The notes under the pieces were generated by a model that was not told where the DNA came from, ran no database searches, and was given only the letters and a program-made list of their open reading frames with translations. This document shows, piece by piece, positions 1 to 11,000 of a stretch of DNA of 64,000 bases. This stretch comes from Rhynchopus euleeides (taxonomy: Eukaryota > Euglenozoa > Diplonemea > Diplonemida > Diplonemidae), in assembly GCA_963210315.1 (NCBI GenBank), contig OY723316.1:1759089-1823088 (forward strand), in the 5' to 3' direction. The stretch's first letter is position 1. Each line of letters opens with the position of its first letter. The translations under genes were made by a program, and so were the position numbers.

Positions 1-856
1 AAAAATGCCCCCCAACCAAACTACTAGACCGGGGTGTTTAAGTCCCTTCGGGAAAATTGGCCGCCGAGGGGACTTAAACACATCATATGGATAGGGGACT
101 TAAACACGGGGGGGGGTAGGTACGGCTTGTATTCAAATTTTTGGGTTTTTGAGGGATTTTCTGAACGGGGGTGACTAAAGTTTGGCGGAGTTGGGTGGCG
201 GGAGACCGTGCAAAATAGAACCCCCTGAAGGGGGGTAGTTTCTGGTCACCCGGGCTTGCTCACCACATGCCAGGCCACAACTGGTGCGGATGAAAGGCCA
301 ATCCCCTCACCCACCCACGTGTACATTGTCAGTGAGGATGACGAGCATGGCGTTGCACACCTACATAAGCGTCATTCCCCTTGAGAAGGTGATCAGCACT
401 CCTTCAGGTCGTCCTGTGTGCATGTACCCACACCAGCCTCTTCGGGCATCAATCGTCCTATCGGTATTCCAACTCGCATGAATTATGCGCGTATCGGCCC
501 GGATAGACTCGCCTGGGCCTGCAAAGGTGCAGGCGTACGGTGCCCGCCAGAGTGGCCCTCTCCGCGTACAGTAGTGACCTTGTGCCATCGGAAGCCCTGC
601 TGAAAAATCAGGTGGCTTCAGAACCCGGGGCAGGTGGAGGACATGTGTTTGTGCGACGAGCCTGGAGAAGCAACAGTAGAACCTCCACTAGCCTACCAAG
701 CAGCCACAGTACGGCGAACACGCACAGTCACCGGGACCCCTCTCCAAAGCAGTAGACCGCTGACCCTCCCACACCCGAACTCCTAGCCGTTGGCAATTGT
801 GACGAAAATTTCCTGCAGGAAATCCCTCACAAACGACCCTAGTTGAATAGAAGCCG
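1..856. other. Intergenic, repeat fragments, no gene recognised
   Basis: Positions about 36-115 hold short inverted copies of the motif acttaaacacgggg, which is also found inside the MITE at 859-1221. The motif ggtacggcttgtattcaaat (about 119-138) resembles the flank of that MITE. Nothing recognisable as a gene is seen at 240-780; open frames there are short and without familiar motifs. Confidence 0.4.
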
Positions 857-858
857 TA

Positions 859-1221
859 CCTGGGACCCCCCGTGTGTAAGTCCCCCCCCCTTACCCCCGT
901 GTTGAAGTCCCCCCCTGGGGGTCTGGCAGGGGGGGGACTTAAACACAGGAGGACCTAAACACGGGGGTGGGCTGGTCTGGAGGGCATCAGGTGGCCCCTA
1001 GGCCCTCCAGGTGCTGTCAGAGTCGAAAAGTGGGGTGCCAAAAGTCCATCCGGACCGGAATTACCCCCCTACGACAGCAGAGGAAGAGGTCTTCTTGGTC
1101 TCCACTGTGCCACCCCCGAGTTTAAGCCCCCCCTGTGTTTAGGTCCGCCCCCCCCGTGTTTAAGTCCCCCCCGGCCGAAAATCGCCTCCAGGGGGGGGAC
1201 TTAAACACGGGGGGTCCCAGG
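859..1221. mobile_element. MITE family M1, copy 1 (TA target)
   Basis: A 363-bp non-coding element with terminal inverted repeats CCTGGGACCCCCC / GGGGGGTCCCAGG and TA at both flanks (857-858, 1222-1223). The interior has runs of C and G around acttaaacacgggg motifs. It is nearly identical to 13524-13887. The flanks outside TA (about 843-858 and 1222-1237) are themselves inverted copies, so the target was a palindrome. TA duplication suggests a Tc1/mariner-type mobilising transposase, which is inference. Confidence 0.8.
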
Positions 1222-1223
1222 TA

Positions 1224-1574
1224 CGGCTTCTATTCAAATTTCGAATCTTTTGAAAGTCTCAATTTTCGTCGCCGGCTTCGCCGTATATAAGCCGTACGGC
1301 TTGTATTTGAACCCCCCCAGTAATCTGCAGAAGGAAGGTGAAGAGACTGATAAGGCAGGGAAGCAAATTATGCAGAGTACACGCCCACATTGCTGCCACA
1401 GCTCCTTTTTAGGCTTAACACACTTCTCGCCCGAGCGGGTGATTTGCGCGTTCTACCAAAAATATGACAACTTTGCTAAACTGGACCCAACTCCCCACAC
1501 TCTTTTTCTTGCCATTATTTTCATTTTTGGGCTCACTTTTTCTCACTTTTCTCACTCCAGAGCGAAGGCCCCCG
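1224..1574. other. Unassigned sequence upstream of gene A
   Basis: Contains a second palindrome, aagccgtacggctt, at about 1289-1302, then AT-richer sequence. No initiating exon of the 94-nt kind that starts genes B and C was found here, so the first exon of gene A lies further upstream or has been lost. Confidence 0.4.
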
Positions 1575-1919
1575 CTTCGTCGTCTTATGGCACCTCTGTT
1601 TGCTGAAGCCCTTCACTCCCATCACTGTTGTTCTGAGTGTGAATGTGAGTGCCTCACACGGGACCCACCTTGCGGAGCTCACCACCTTCTGCAAGCACCC
1701 GGATGGGCAGCACATCCGCTTTGTGAGGCACAGTGTAAGGTGCACCTCCTGCCCGCCTTCATGCATGGTTGCACACTTGCTTTGTTTCCCACCTTCCCAC
1801 AGCCTCACCTTGTGCCAGCGGTTGTGGGTGGCGGTGGGGTGAACTCGTGAGGCAGGTGTCGTGGGTCCCACACCCTGTCCCGTGTGTGTCCCGTGTCAAC
1901 ACTCCCTCACTCTCCACAG
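1575..1919 (+). repeat. Partial copy of the ANK-array intron repeat
   Basis: Begins mid-intron at cttcgtcgtcttatggcacc and runs to the acceptor CTCCACAG at 1919. The 5' splice site and preceding exon are missing, so the array is broken or interrupted upstream. The sequence matches the full intron units at 2028-2412 and 30313-30696. Confidence 0.8.
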
Positions 1920-2027
1920 GTAGCACACCTCTGCATTACGCTGTCAGTTACGGAGGCGAGCGTGCTGTGGAGTTGGTGGAGTCCTTGATCGCTCAGGGTG
2001 CAGATGTGCGTGTGATGAACAACACTG
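1920..2027 (+). CDS. ANK exon A1 (108 nt)
   Basis: Starts GSTPLHYAV, ends ADVRVMNNT. Acceptor CTCCACAG, donor GTATGC. It encodes 36 residues, three more than a standard repeat, through the insertion [10 protein letters not shown] typical of this family. Closely related to exon B9 in its first half. Confidence 0.85.
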
Positions 2028-5000
2028 GTATGCACGTTCCTCTTTGGTGGTGGGTGTGGACAGGCTTCATCGTCTTCCATTGACACCTCTGTTTGTTGCA
2101 GCCCTTCACTCCCATCACTGTTGTTCTGAGTGTGAATGTGAGTGCCTCACACGGGACCCACCTTGCGGAGCTCACCACCTTCTGCAAGCACCCGGATGGG
2201 CAGCACATCCGCTTTGTGAGGCACAGTGTGAGGTGCACCTCCTGCCCGCCTTCATGCATGGTTGCACACTTGCTTTGTTTCCCACCTTCCCACAGCCTCA
2301 CCTTGTCCCAGCGGTTGTGGGTGGCGGTGGGGTGAACTCGTGAGGCAGGTGTCGCGGGTCCCACACCCTGTCCCGTGTGTGTCCCGTGTCAGCACTCCCT
2401 CACTCTTCACAGGTGACACACCTCTGCATCACGCTGCCCGCCAGCATTCTGTGGAGTTGGTGGAGGTCTTGATCGGTCATGGTGCAGATGTGAATGCGAA
2501 GAACAACTCTGGTATGCATGTTCCTCTTTGGTGGAGCGTGTGGACAGGCTTCATCGTCTTCCATTGACACCTCTGTTTGTTGCAGCCCTTCACTCCCATC
2601 ACTGTTGTTCTGAGTGTGAATGTGAGTGCCTCACACGGGACCCACCTTGCGGAGCTCACCACCTTCTGCAAGCACCCAGATGGGCAGCACATCCGCTTTG
2701 TGAGGCACAGTGTGATGTGCACCTCCTGCCCGCCTTCATGCATGGTTGCACACTTGCTTTGTTTCCCACCTTCCCACAGCCTCACCTTGTCCCAGCGGTT
2801 GTGGGTGGCGGTGGGGTGAACTCGTGAGGCAGGTGTCGCGGGTCCCACACCCTGTCCCGTGTGTGTCCCGTGTCAACACTCCCTCACTCTTCACAGGGAC
2901 TACACCTCTGTATTGCGCTGCCGCGCACGGGGGCGAGCAAGCTGTGGAGTTGGTGGAGGCCTTGATCGGTCATGGTGCAGATGTGGTTGTGAAGGGCAAC
3001 GGTGGTATGCATGTTCCTCTTTGGTGGAGAGTGTGGACAGGCTTCATCGTCTTCTATGACACCTCTGAGAACACCTTAGTGCTACTGAGTACAGGCATGT
3101 AGCTTGGGGGGTCCAGCTGGTCTCGAGACCAGCAGTTGCCTATGTTGCTGGTCTGGGGGGGGAAATACGCGTACTAGACGTCCTTCTGTCGATATCTTAC
3201 TTGGCGCTATGGAAACACAAAAATGGAACGAAGAAAAATGTTTTGTTGACCGCTTCCACCACTCCTCTGCACAAATCTCACGACCGGCTATTGTGTGTTT
3301 GTGTTGTCTGAAGTACAGAAGGTGTGGTGGAGCACGAAGAAAGGGAAACATGACAGAGGTGATGACGCCAGTCCTTTCTAGTATCGTATTTCCTCCTATA
3401 CACAATGCTGCGCTGTGTTTTGGATGGTATAAATACGCGTACTAGACGTCCTTCTGTCGATATCTTACTTGGCGCTATGGAAACACAAAAATGGAACGAA
3501 GAAAAATGTTTTGTTGACCGCTTCCACCCAGGACCCTCAGGGACGCGAAGCGCTTAATTTTAGGAAGAGAGGGTACGGCTGTTGTAGTCACTGTCCTTCG
3601 CGTGAGGAGTCGGCTCGCTGTGCGGCCATGGGCGCCCCCGCGATGGGGGCGCCGGATCCTTCACATCTCAGGCTTTCGTACCTGTCGAGGGTATTGCTGC
3701 GGTCGAAGACGGTGTCCTGCTAGACGCCGGCCTCGAAGTAGCGCAAACGCCATGTGCTTCTGGGGCTCTGTGCCCGCGGGTGTCGGTCAGATCCGCGCTG
3801 TAGATAAGGGCTTGGACTCGGTCGTTGAACCTTCGTATGTCGAGAACCCTGCTGACGCTGTGGTCTGCGTTGTCTGTCGCCTGATGAGCGTGCCCACTTG
3901 GTGCGGACCGGAAAAACGGTGGTGAGGTCGAGCTCGAAGCCTAGCGCTGGAAACCGTTGCGTCGACCCGGTGACTGGTGGCGCCCCATGAAGCTGGTGAA
4001 GGTGGCCAGTGCTTGCCGGGACATGATGAAGTTGATAATCCGATGTGCTGCCCTTTCGGCGCGATAGGGCCGTCCCATACACCTGTACCGAAGTCAGGCG
4101 CGACGACCCAGTCGTTGTCGAGGATGTGACGTATGGGTACATGCACCTTGGGAGTCGCATCTCAGGACTACCATGATATATTTTTGCCTTCGGGCGTCGT
4201 TCGATAAAACCCCCATCCGCCGCCGTTCGTTCCTCTTGTTAACCCGTGGAGGCTCGCAGTTCTTCAGGGTCGGCTTTCACCAACACGGTCAACACCTTAA
4301 CCTCCTCCCGTCGGTACGGGGAGGGGTGTCAGTGAGATGACGCCCGGCGCCTCGAGAAAAAACTCCGGCGGTTGGGGAGGCCCTCTTTTCGGGGAAGATG
4401 GGGAGCTTACGTATCTGTGTTCGCGATGGGGTCGGTCACTCTCCGATTTTTGAGCTGCGCATCGGGCTGGACGTAACAGGTCGTGTCTTCTTTCACCTCT
4501 GCGGGTTTCGGCCTCCGCGGTGGGTGCGCTGCGGATTGTCCCGGAAATTTTCGACTCAGCACCCATAACGGAAACAAAATGTCCAGTCCCTTGTCGCCCA
4601 TGGCGCGGGGCCGCTGTGGGTTGTGTCAGTGTCCAATACGACGCGTGTTGTTCAGAAAACGCCCTCGACTGTCGTACTTCGGTTGGAAAACAGTCAATCT
4701 GTTGCGGTGCCGAAAAAACCGGCTTCGGTACATGATAGGGGAGTTTTGCAGCTTTGCTGTATGTTCACGTTCGTGTTGCTGACCCCTCGCCTTCGGATTC
4801 TCGTCATCAAGGTGATGAGCGCCTGAACGCTTCCTTGCTGCGTGCCGCGAGAGTAGTTCGGTAGTACATTGCGCCTCGCCAGGAGGGAGTGGGGTGAAAA
4901 CACTCCATTGAACTCTCCATTTGTTCATCCTCAGTACCTGCGTGAACGTTTCCCACGTAAGAAGGGGTGACATCTGTTCTGTGGTTAGATATCGCCCAGG

Positions 5001-8000
5001 CGGGCGCGGCGGAGATCAACCGGACCGTGACCTGCCACAGTTGACACACGTTCGTATTGCTCGGTGCAGCGGCTTCTGTCGGACTCCAGCCAAATGGTGG
5101 CTTTCGCGTTGAGGCGCAGAACCACAAGAAGACCCTCGCAACCCTCACCCTGGGGGGCTGGACCGCCAGTGCCAGAAGGAAGAGGGAACGTGTCCCAACA
5201 AACTGTCTTGTCGACCTCGCCCGTTGTTTGTCAGGAGAGCTTGCCTCGACACGGCCTCCTTGAGGCCCCTGGTGAAATTCCCGTGGCTGAAGAAACCCGG
5301 TGTGCGGAACCGGCGATGTCCACATTGTATCGGCGGTGGAGAAAACCCGACGAGGTTTGCGGCGTGATGCAGTTGTGTGGAGATCCTGACCCGTTAGGGT
5401 TCCTTGGGTGTGCAACGCAGCGGAAAAGGCATTTTTGACGCATTGCCTCCCCATTTAGATCTCTGTGGATGCGCGTTGAGTGGCAGCAGGTCGAATGCAA
5501 AAAACGCCTGGTCTCGAGACCGGCACCTTGGAGATCATCCGCGGCGCTCCGATGCAGAGGTGAACTTCGGTGGGCTTGGCTCTTGGAGCCCTCGGTTCGG
5601 CTGCGCAGGAAGCGGCTACTTCTGCGGAAGGTTCCTCCCGGAGCTCACGGCTCAGCTGTAGAGTGGTACGGAGAGAACGCCCAGTTGTGTATGAGGTCTT
5701 CTGCTCATGGGGTTTGCCCTCGGGGCACAGGTCAGCTGCGGAATCGCAGAAGATGGCCGGTAACGGGGGTTCCTCTCATGCGATGAGCTCCAGATGAACT
5801 AATGACTAGTTGTGTGGGATGGTTACTCACAGCTCAGCTGTTGAGTCGCAAGGAACAGTCAGATGCGCGGATGTTCCTGGAACTCGGGCTCGGCTGTGGC
5901 GTCGAAGAAGAGCGGCTCGTGGAGGTCTTCACCTCCTGGAGCTCAGGAAACCCAAGTCTCTCCCGCTCGACTGTGGGGTCGCAGGGCGGACAGCTAGTGC
6001 CGGACAGGACTTCTTCTCCGACGAACAGCTTCTGGTGTTCATGGATCACGAGTGGTGAATGTTTGCGCGCGGGTGCTCCTGGTGAGCTCAGGGCCCGCTG
6101 TGGCGTCGCAGGCGCAGCAGCGAGTGGTGTAGAGGTCTTCATCTAATCACGATCAGCTCCGGGAGCACAGGGCTCACTGTGGAGTCGGGGAACGACCAGC
6201 TCATGATCTTCTCGTGCGGTCAGCTTCGGCCGCTGTGGAATTGCCGGCAATACAGCTGATGATCTTCTCGTGTTCCGGGAGCTCAGGGCTCACTGTGGGA
6301 CTTCAGGATTTTCGGGCCAGATGCAGGTCGTCAGCACCACCTGCTTCACCCCCTTCAGCGCCATCTCCTCGGGGGGCCGACACTGCAGGGAGGCAGGTCC
6401 ACAGGTCGACGCGAAGGGCCACCGCACCCGAGTGGCCCACACCCTCCGGCCGCACCGCGACGTCCACGGTGCGCCCGAAGAAGTCGACACGCTTGTGAGA
6501 GCGACTTCCTCCGAGGCGACCGGTCCGCTGTTCACCCCAACCCGCACGGGTGTCAGGGGACGGTGAAGAGTGACTCGTGCATCCGCAGTGCAAAGTTAAC
6601 CCCTGCTGCGGTGCAACGGCAGGTCACCGAAGGAGTCGCCGGTAGTGTTCACCTCATACCCGCCCCCTCCCGAGGGACTCGTGGGTTGTTCCCATTGTGG
6701 ACACGGCTGGCGCGTTTCGTGGCATCAGGTGCCGCCTCTCCTGTATCGATGCCGATGCACGGATGTCTGTGAAACCACTCGGCTCAGTCTGTGAATCGCC
6801 TGTCCCGGGGACAACCCGCGCCCGCTGCACCCGGTTGAACCCCCTCGCGCTCTGCAGCACCTCAAACGCTGAATCCGGCATATGCGGCTGATACGACCGC
6901 CGGTTATCCACGCTATCACAGAGGGCGCTCGTCACCCCTGGGAGGCGAAGCCCAGCCCCCGAGGATCTCCTCCGCACTGTCCAGGTCTTGCTCCGCGAGG
7001 AACTCGCGATGCGGCGCACAGTGACGGTCGTCAGCCGCATCGCATCCTTCTCTGCGAGCATCTCTCTGGAGGAGCCGTGCTGGACCCAGAACCCTGCGAG
7101 ACAGGTTGTCACCTCTCTGCGGGTCCGAATCGGAGGGGGCCCTGGGGGGTCGAGTCGCGAACGAACAGCTGATGATCTTCTCATGCTCCGGGAGTTCGAG
7201 GGCCCACTGTGGAGTCGCGAAGCGAACAGCCCATGGTCCTCTCATGCGGTCAGCTCCGGGGGCTCAGGGCTCACGTGAAGTCGCAGGTGAAACAGCTCGT
7301 GACATACTCATGCTCCGGGGGCTCGGGGGTCCACTGAGGAGTCGCGAAGCGAACAGCCCATGGTCCTCTCATGCGGTCAGATCCGGGAGGTCAGGGCTCA
7401 CTGTGGCGAACAGGCGAACAGCTCGTGACATTCTCATGCTCCGGGAGCTCAGGGCTCACTGTGGAGTCGCAAAGCGAACAGCTCATGGTCGTCTCATGCG
7501 GTCAGCTCCGGGAGCTCAGGGCTCACTGTGGAGTCGCAGGCGAACAGCTCGTGATACTCTCATGCTCCGGGAGCTCAAGGCCCACTGTGGAGTCGCGAAG
7601 CGAACAGCTCATGGTCCTCTCCTGCGGTCAGATCCGGGAGCTCAGGGCTCACTGTGGAGTCGCGTAACGAGCAGCAAATGGTGCACGTCTTAATCTAATG
7701 CACATCAGCTCCTGGAGCTCAGGGCCCGCTGTGGAGTCGCAGGAAGAAACGGCTCGCGGTGCAGAGGTCTTCTTTTCCTGTGATGGGCTCCTAGGCTCAG
7801 GGCATACTAAAGAGGCACAAGGAACGGCTAGTGGTGTGTGCGGTTTTCCTGGAGCTCAGGGCTCGACTGTGAAGTCACGGAGAAAAAGCGCGGCTGGCGA
7901 TGCAAAGGTCACCTGTGGAGTCACGAAAAAACAGCTGGTTGTGCTCTTGGAGCGCAAGACAGCTGCGGGGGCGCTTGTGTGGAAGTGCCTTTGTGAGGTT

Positions 8001-11000
8001 GCACCTGGAGCTCACGGCTCAGCTGTGGCAGCAATCAAGGAACAGGTGGCCAGGTCTATTTTGGTCAGAAAATACAGCAGCAGTCTCTCGAGTCTTCCTT
8101 TCAGATGATTTTTGCATTGATCGCTTCCACCTCAACCCGTCACTCGTCACGCGTTTTTTTTTCTCGCTGGCGCTAGTGATGTCGGCTGGCAGAAAAAACA
8201 CACAACAAAACCCCCCCCCCCCCGCGTGTCGAGTGACCTTACCTGTCTGAAGTACAGAAAATGTGTCGGGTTGGGTGGAGCATACACACACACATACACA
8301 TATGTTCACACAACACAGGGCAAACCGCACAAACGTGTTCACACATCCGGCATCCTATGCGAAATACCCGCCGCTCCCCGGGAGCTGTTGCGGGAACCAT
8401 CTGCTCTTCCGACCCACCGAGACTCTTGCCGTATTTTCTCTACCACACGGGGTGTGTTTTACCAAAAATGTTTTGTTGACCGCTTCCACCACTCCTCTGC
8501 ACAAATCTCACGACCGGCTATTGTGTGTTTGTGTTGTCTGAAGTACAGAAGGTGTGGTGGAGCACGAAGAAAGGGAAACATGACAGAGGTGATGACGCCA
8601 GTCCTTTCTAGTATCGTATTTCCTCCTATACACAATGCTGCGCTGTGTTTTGGATGGTATAAAAAAAAAAGTATAAATCCGGGAAACCCCAGAACTTTTT
8701 TTGGTGGGGGGGTTTTGCCTCACACCAGGCCGAAGATGTACCCTGCAGCAGGCCCGAACCACGAGGATTTCGGCTCCCGATGACTGCTTCCCGCGCAGGA
8801 CTGGGTTCCGACCTGATGTTGGAGAGATCCACACCGTGTTCAGCCCGGAAGGATCAGGTGTTCACTACCGTGGCCTCCGGCGGCTGGGGGGCTCCGCCCC
8901 CCAGACCCCCCTGTGGCTTGTGCTTGTCACTATGCGACTGCGGGGTTCTTCGCTACCGTCAAGTTTTCGTCAAAGTTCGGCGATTTCTCCCTCTATACAC
9001 ATAGGAAATGCACCAACACACCGTTTCGGCACCGTAGCGAAGACCCACGGTGGCGCTGTCTACTCCGTGCCTCCGGACGCGCCCCGGAGAACCCGGTGTT
9101 CGGTCAGGACGGGATTTGGGGGAAGCGCCGGAAAATACCCCAGACCAGCAGAACCAGCAAAAATCTGAAAATCCAATTTCAAGCTACGTGCCTGACTGAG
9201 TACCTCGTTTGCTCCGAACCCCCATCCCCTTCCTCACCCTCCGTGTGACGATGAAACACAAGCAGCTGGCTCGACGGGGCTCCTCCAGGTCCGTCAGGAA
9301 CTGTCCCTGATTATCGCCGCTCAGAAGGACCCTGGAGTGCAGCGAAAACGCCGAATGCCACAGGCACGCGCCTCAACTACTGAGGACAGGAACGTGGCAA
9401 TGCAGGTGTGGATCCCTGCGGACGTGACGCACATCTCGGAGGCCCACACGACTTCGCCCGACATAACTGGACAGACCCCACACAACATACGCACGCTGGG
9501 CACATGTGGTATTACAGGTGGCACGGCGGCAGCACCGCCGACGCCGTCGCAAGCGAACGTGGTGTGACAAGAAGAGAGGTACAGAGGGCACTCCTAGACC
9601 GCGACGCTGCGATCAGGCGACAAAAACAGCAGCCCAGTGGGAGCCTGACCGGGACAGATGGCGAGACCCTCAAACAGCTACGGAGTGAGGTAGCAGACCA
9701 GACCCGCTGAGCAAAGAGGCGGGCATGGGAGGCTCGGGCAACGGAGGAACCACAGGCGAACTGTGTCTTCAACCTCATCCGTGAACTCGCCGGCAGGGCA
9801 ACCAAGTAGCAGCCCTACCACCCACGACGAGGAAGGGCCACTCACCACTAACGTGCAGAAGGCGGACTGCCTTGGGCGACTGTACGCCGACACGAGTGGA
9901 GGGGGGGGACAGCCCAGACAACGAAACGGCCCTCCCCCCAGAGAGCACTGTGCCACACCCTCAGAAGCCCCTTTCACGCAGGCAGAACTGGACATCACTC
10001 CACAAGGGCTCGCAGACCAGAAGACCCCGGGACCCGACGGCATCCACAACGAGATGCTGGAACACCTGGGACCGCGAGCCAGAGCGGCCTTGTTGCACAC
10101 CCTGAACGTGTCCTGGGAAAGTGGCAGGCTCCCCGAGGGGAGTGGGCGCAGGCCACGCTGTTCCCCATACACAAACCGGTAAAACCGGCCTCCGGCCCCG
10201 GGTAACTGTCCGATAGCGCTGACAAGCCGCTCCGTCAGGCATCGGAGGCGATTCTCCACCGCCTGACGGACATGCGCATGCCTGCCCGCTTCCTCAGGTG
10301 GTTTACGAGCTACCGGCATAACAAGGGGAGGGGCAACGGCGACTGTATGCGGGGCACACGGCATGCTGGAGGGGGTCACACAGGGCACGGTGCCCGCCCC
10401 TTTCCATTGCGCCATGGCGGAGGTGGCGGAGGCACTCAGGAGCCAGCAACAGACGAAGCGATAGCTGATGTGAGCACGGCAATCGCCACATTAGTCTCAA
10501 TTTAGAGGAATAGTTGCCACAGCTCAGTTTCCACATCTCGCGAGGCACGACAACCTACATGCCGTTCACATCACCCAGAGACAGGACGGGGGTGCGCGAC
10601 ACCGCGTTCCATCTGTCATACTCAGATGGCACCGCAGTGAAACGTGACGCTGTAACGAAATACCTGGGCCTCCACACCCACGACCTCTGCACTATGGCGA
10701 CACACTTCGAGAAGGTCAGGAAGGTCATATTCCACCCGCCTAGGGCGTGGATCGTGGAAGCATGAATGTGTATTCATCACTCACCGTGAGGGCCCTGCCG
10801 CAGCTGCTCTTGTGTGAGGTGGTGTGCGTCTCTCCCGCTGTGGCACACTCCTGTGGTACACTTAGAGGTCGTGGGGACCCCCTCCCACACCCTGTCCCAT
10901 GTGTGTCCCGTGTCAACACTCCTTCACTCTTCGCAGGTGGCACACCTCTCCACAGCGCTGTCAGGTTCGGAGGCGATCATGCTGTTCAATTGGTGGAGGC

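Larger units (their letters stand above)
3092..9194. mobile_element. hAT-type transposon, about 6.1 kb, nested in LINE copy 1
   Basis: Left end CAGGCATGTAGCTTG (3092-3106) and right end CAAGCTACGTGCCTG (9180-9194) are inverted repeats with one mismatch. The 8-bp sequence ACTGAGTA lies on each side (3084-3091 and 9195-9202), and removing the element rejoins the LINE text ctactgagtacctcg exactly. An 8-bp target duplication and CAGG termini are hallmarks of the hAT superfamily. No intact transposase is seen inside; the interior is decayed coding sequence, minisatellite and other dispersed repeats. A hAT transposase does occur at 62469-64000, but no link between the two is shown. Confidence 0.75.

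Noticed and set aside
6300-7120. Minus-strand blocks (for example [18 protein letters not shown]) as a capsid or other viral gene
   Set aside because: Fragments are too short and frame-shifted to support any family; kept only as decayed sequence within the hAT element.
7106-7693. 195-residue ORF in the minisatellite
   Set aside because: It is a translation of a 63-bp repeat with period divisible by three; other frames are equally open and there is no conserved domain.
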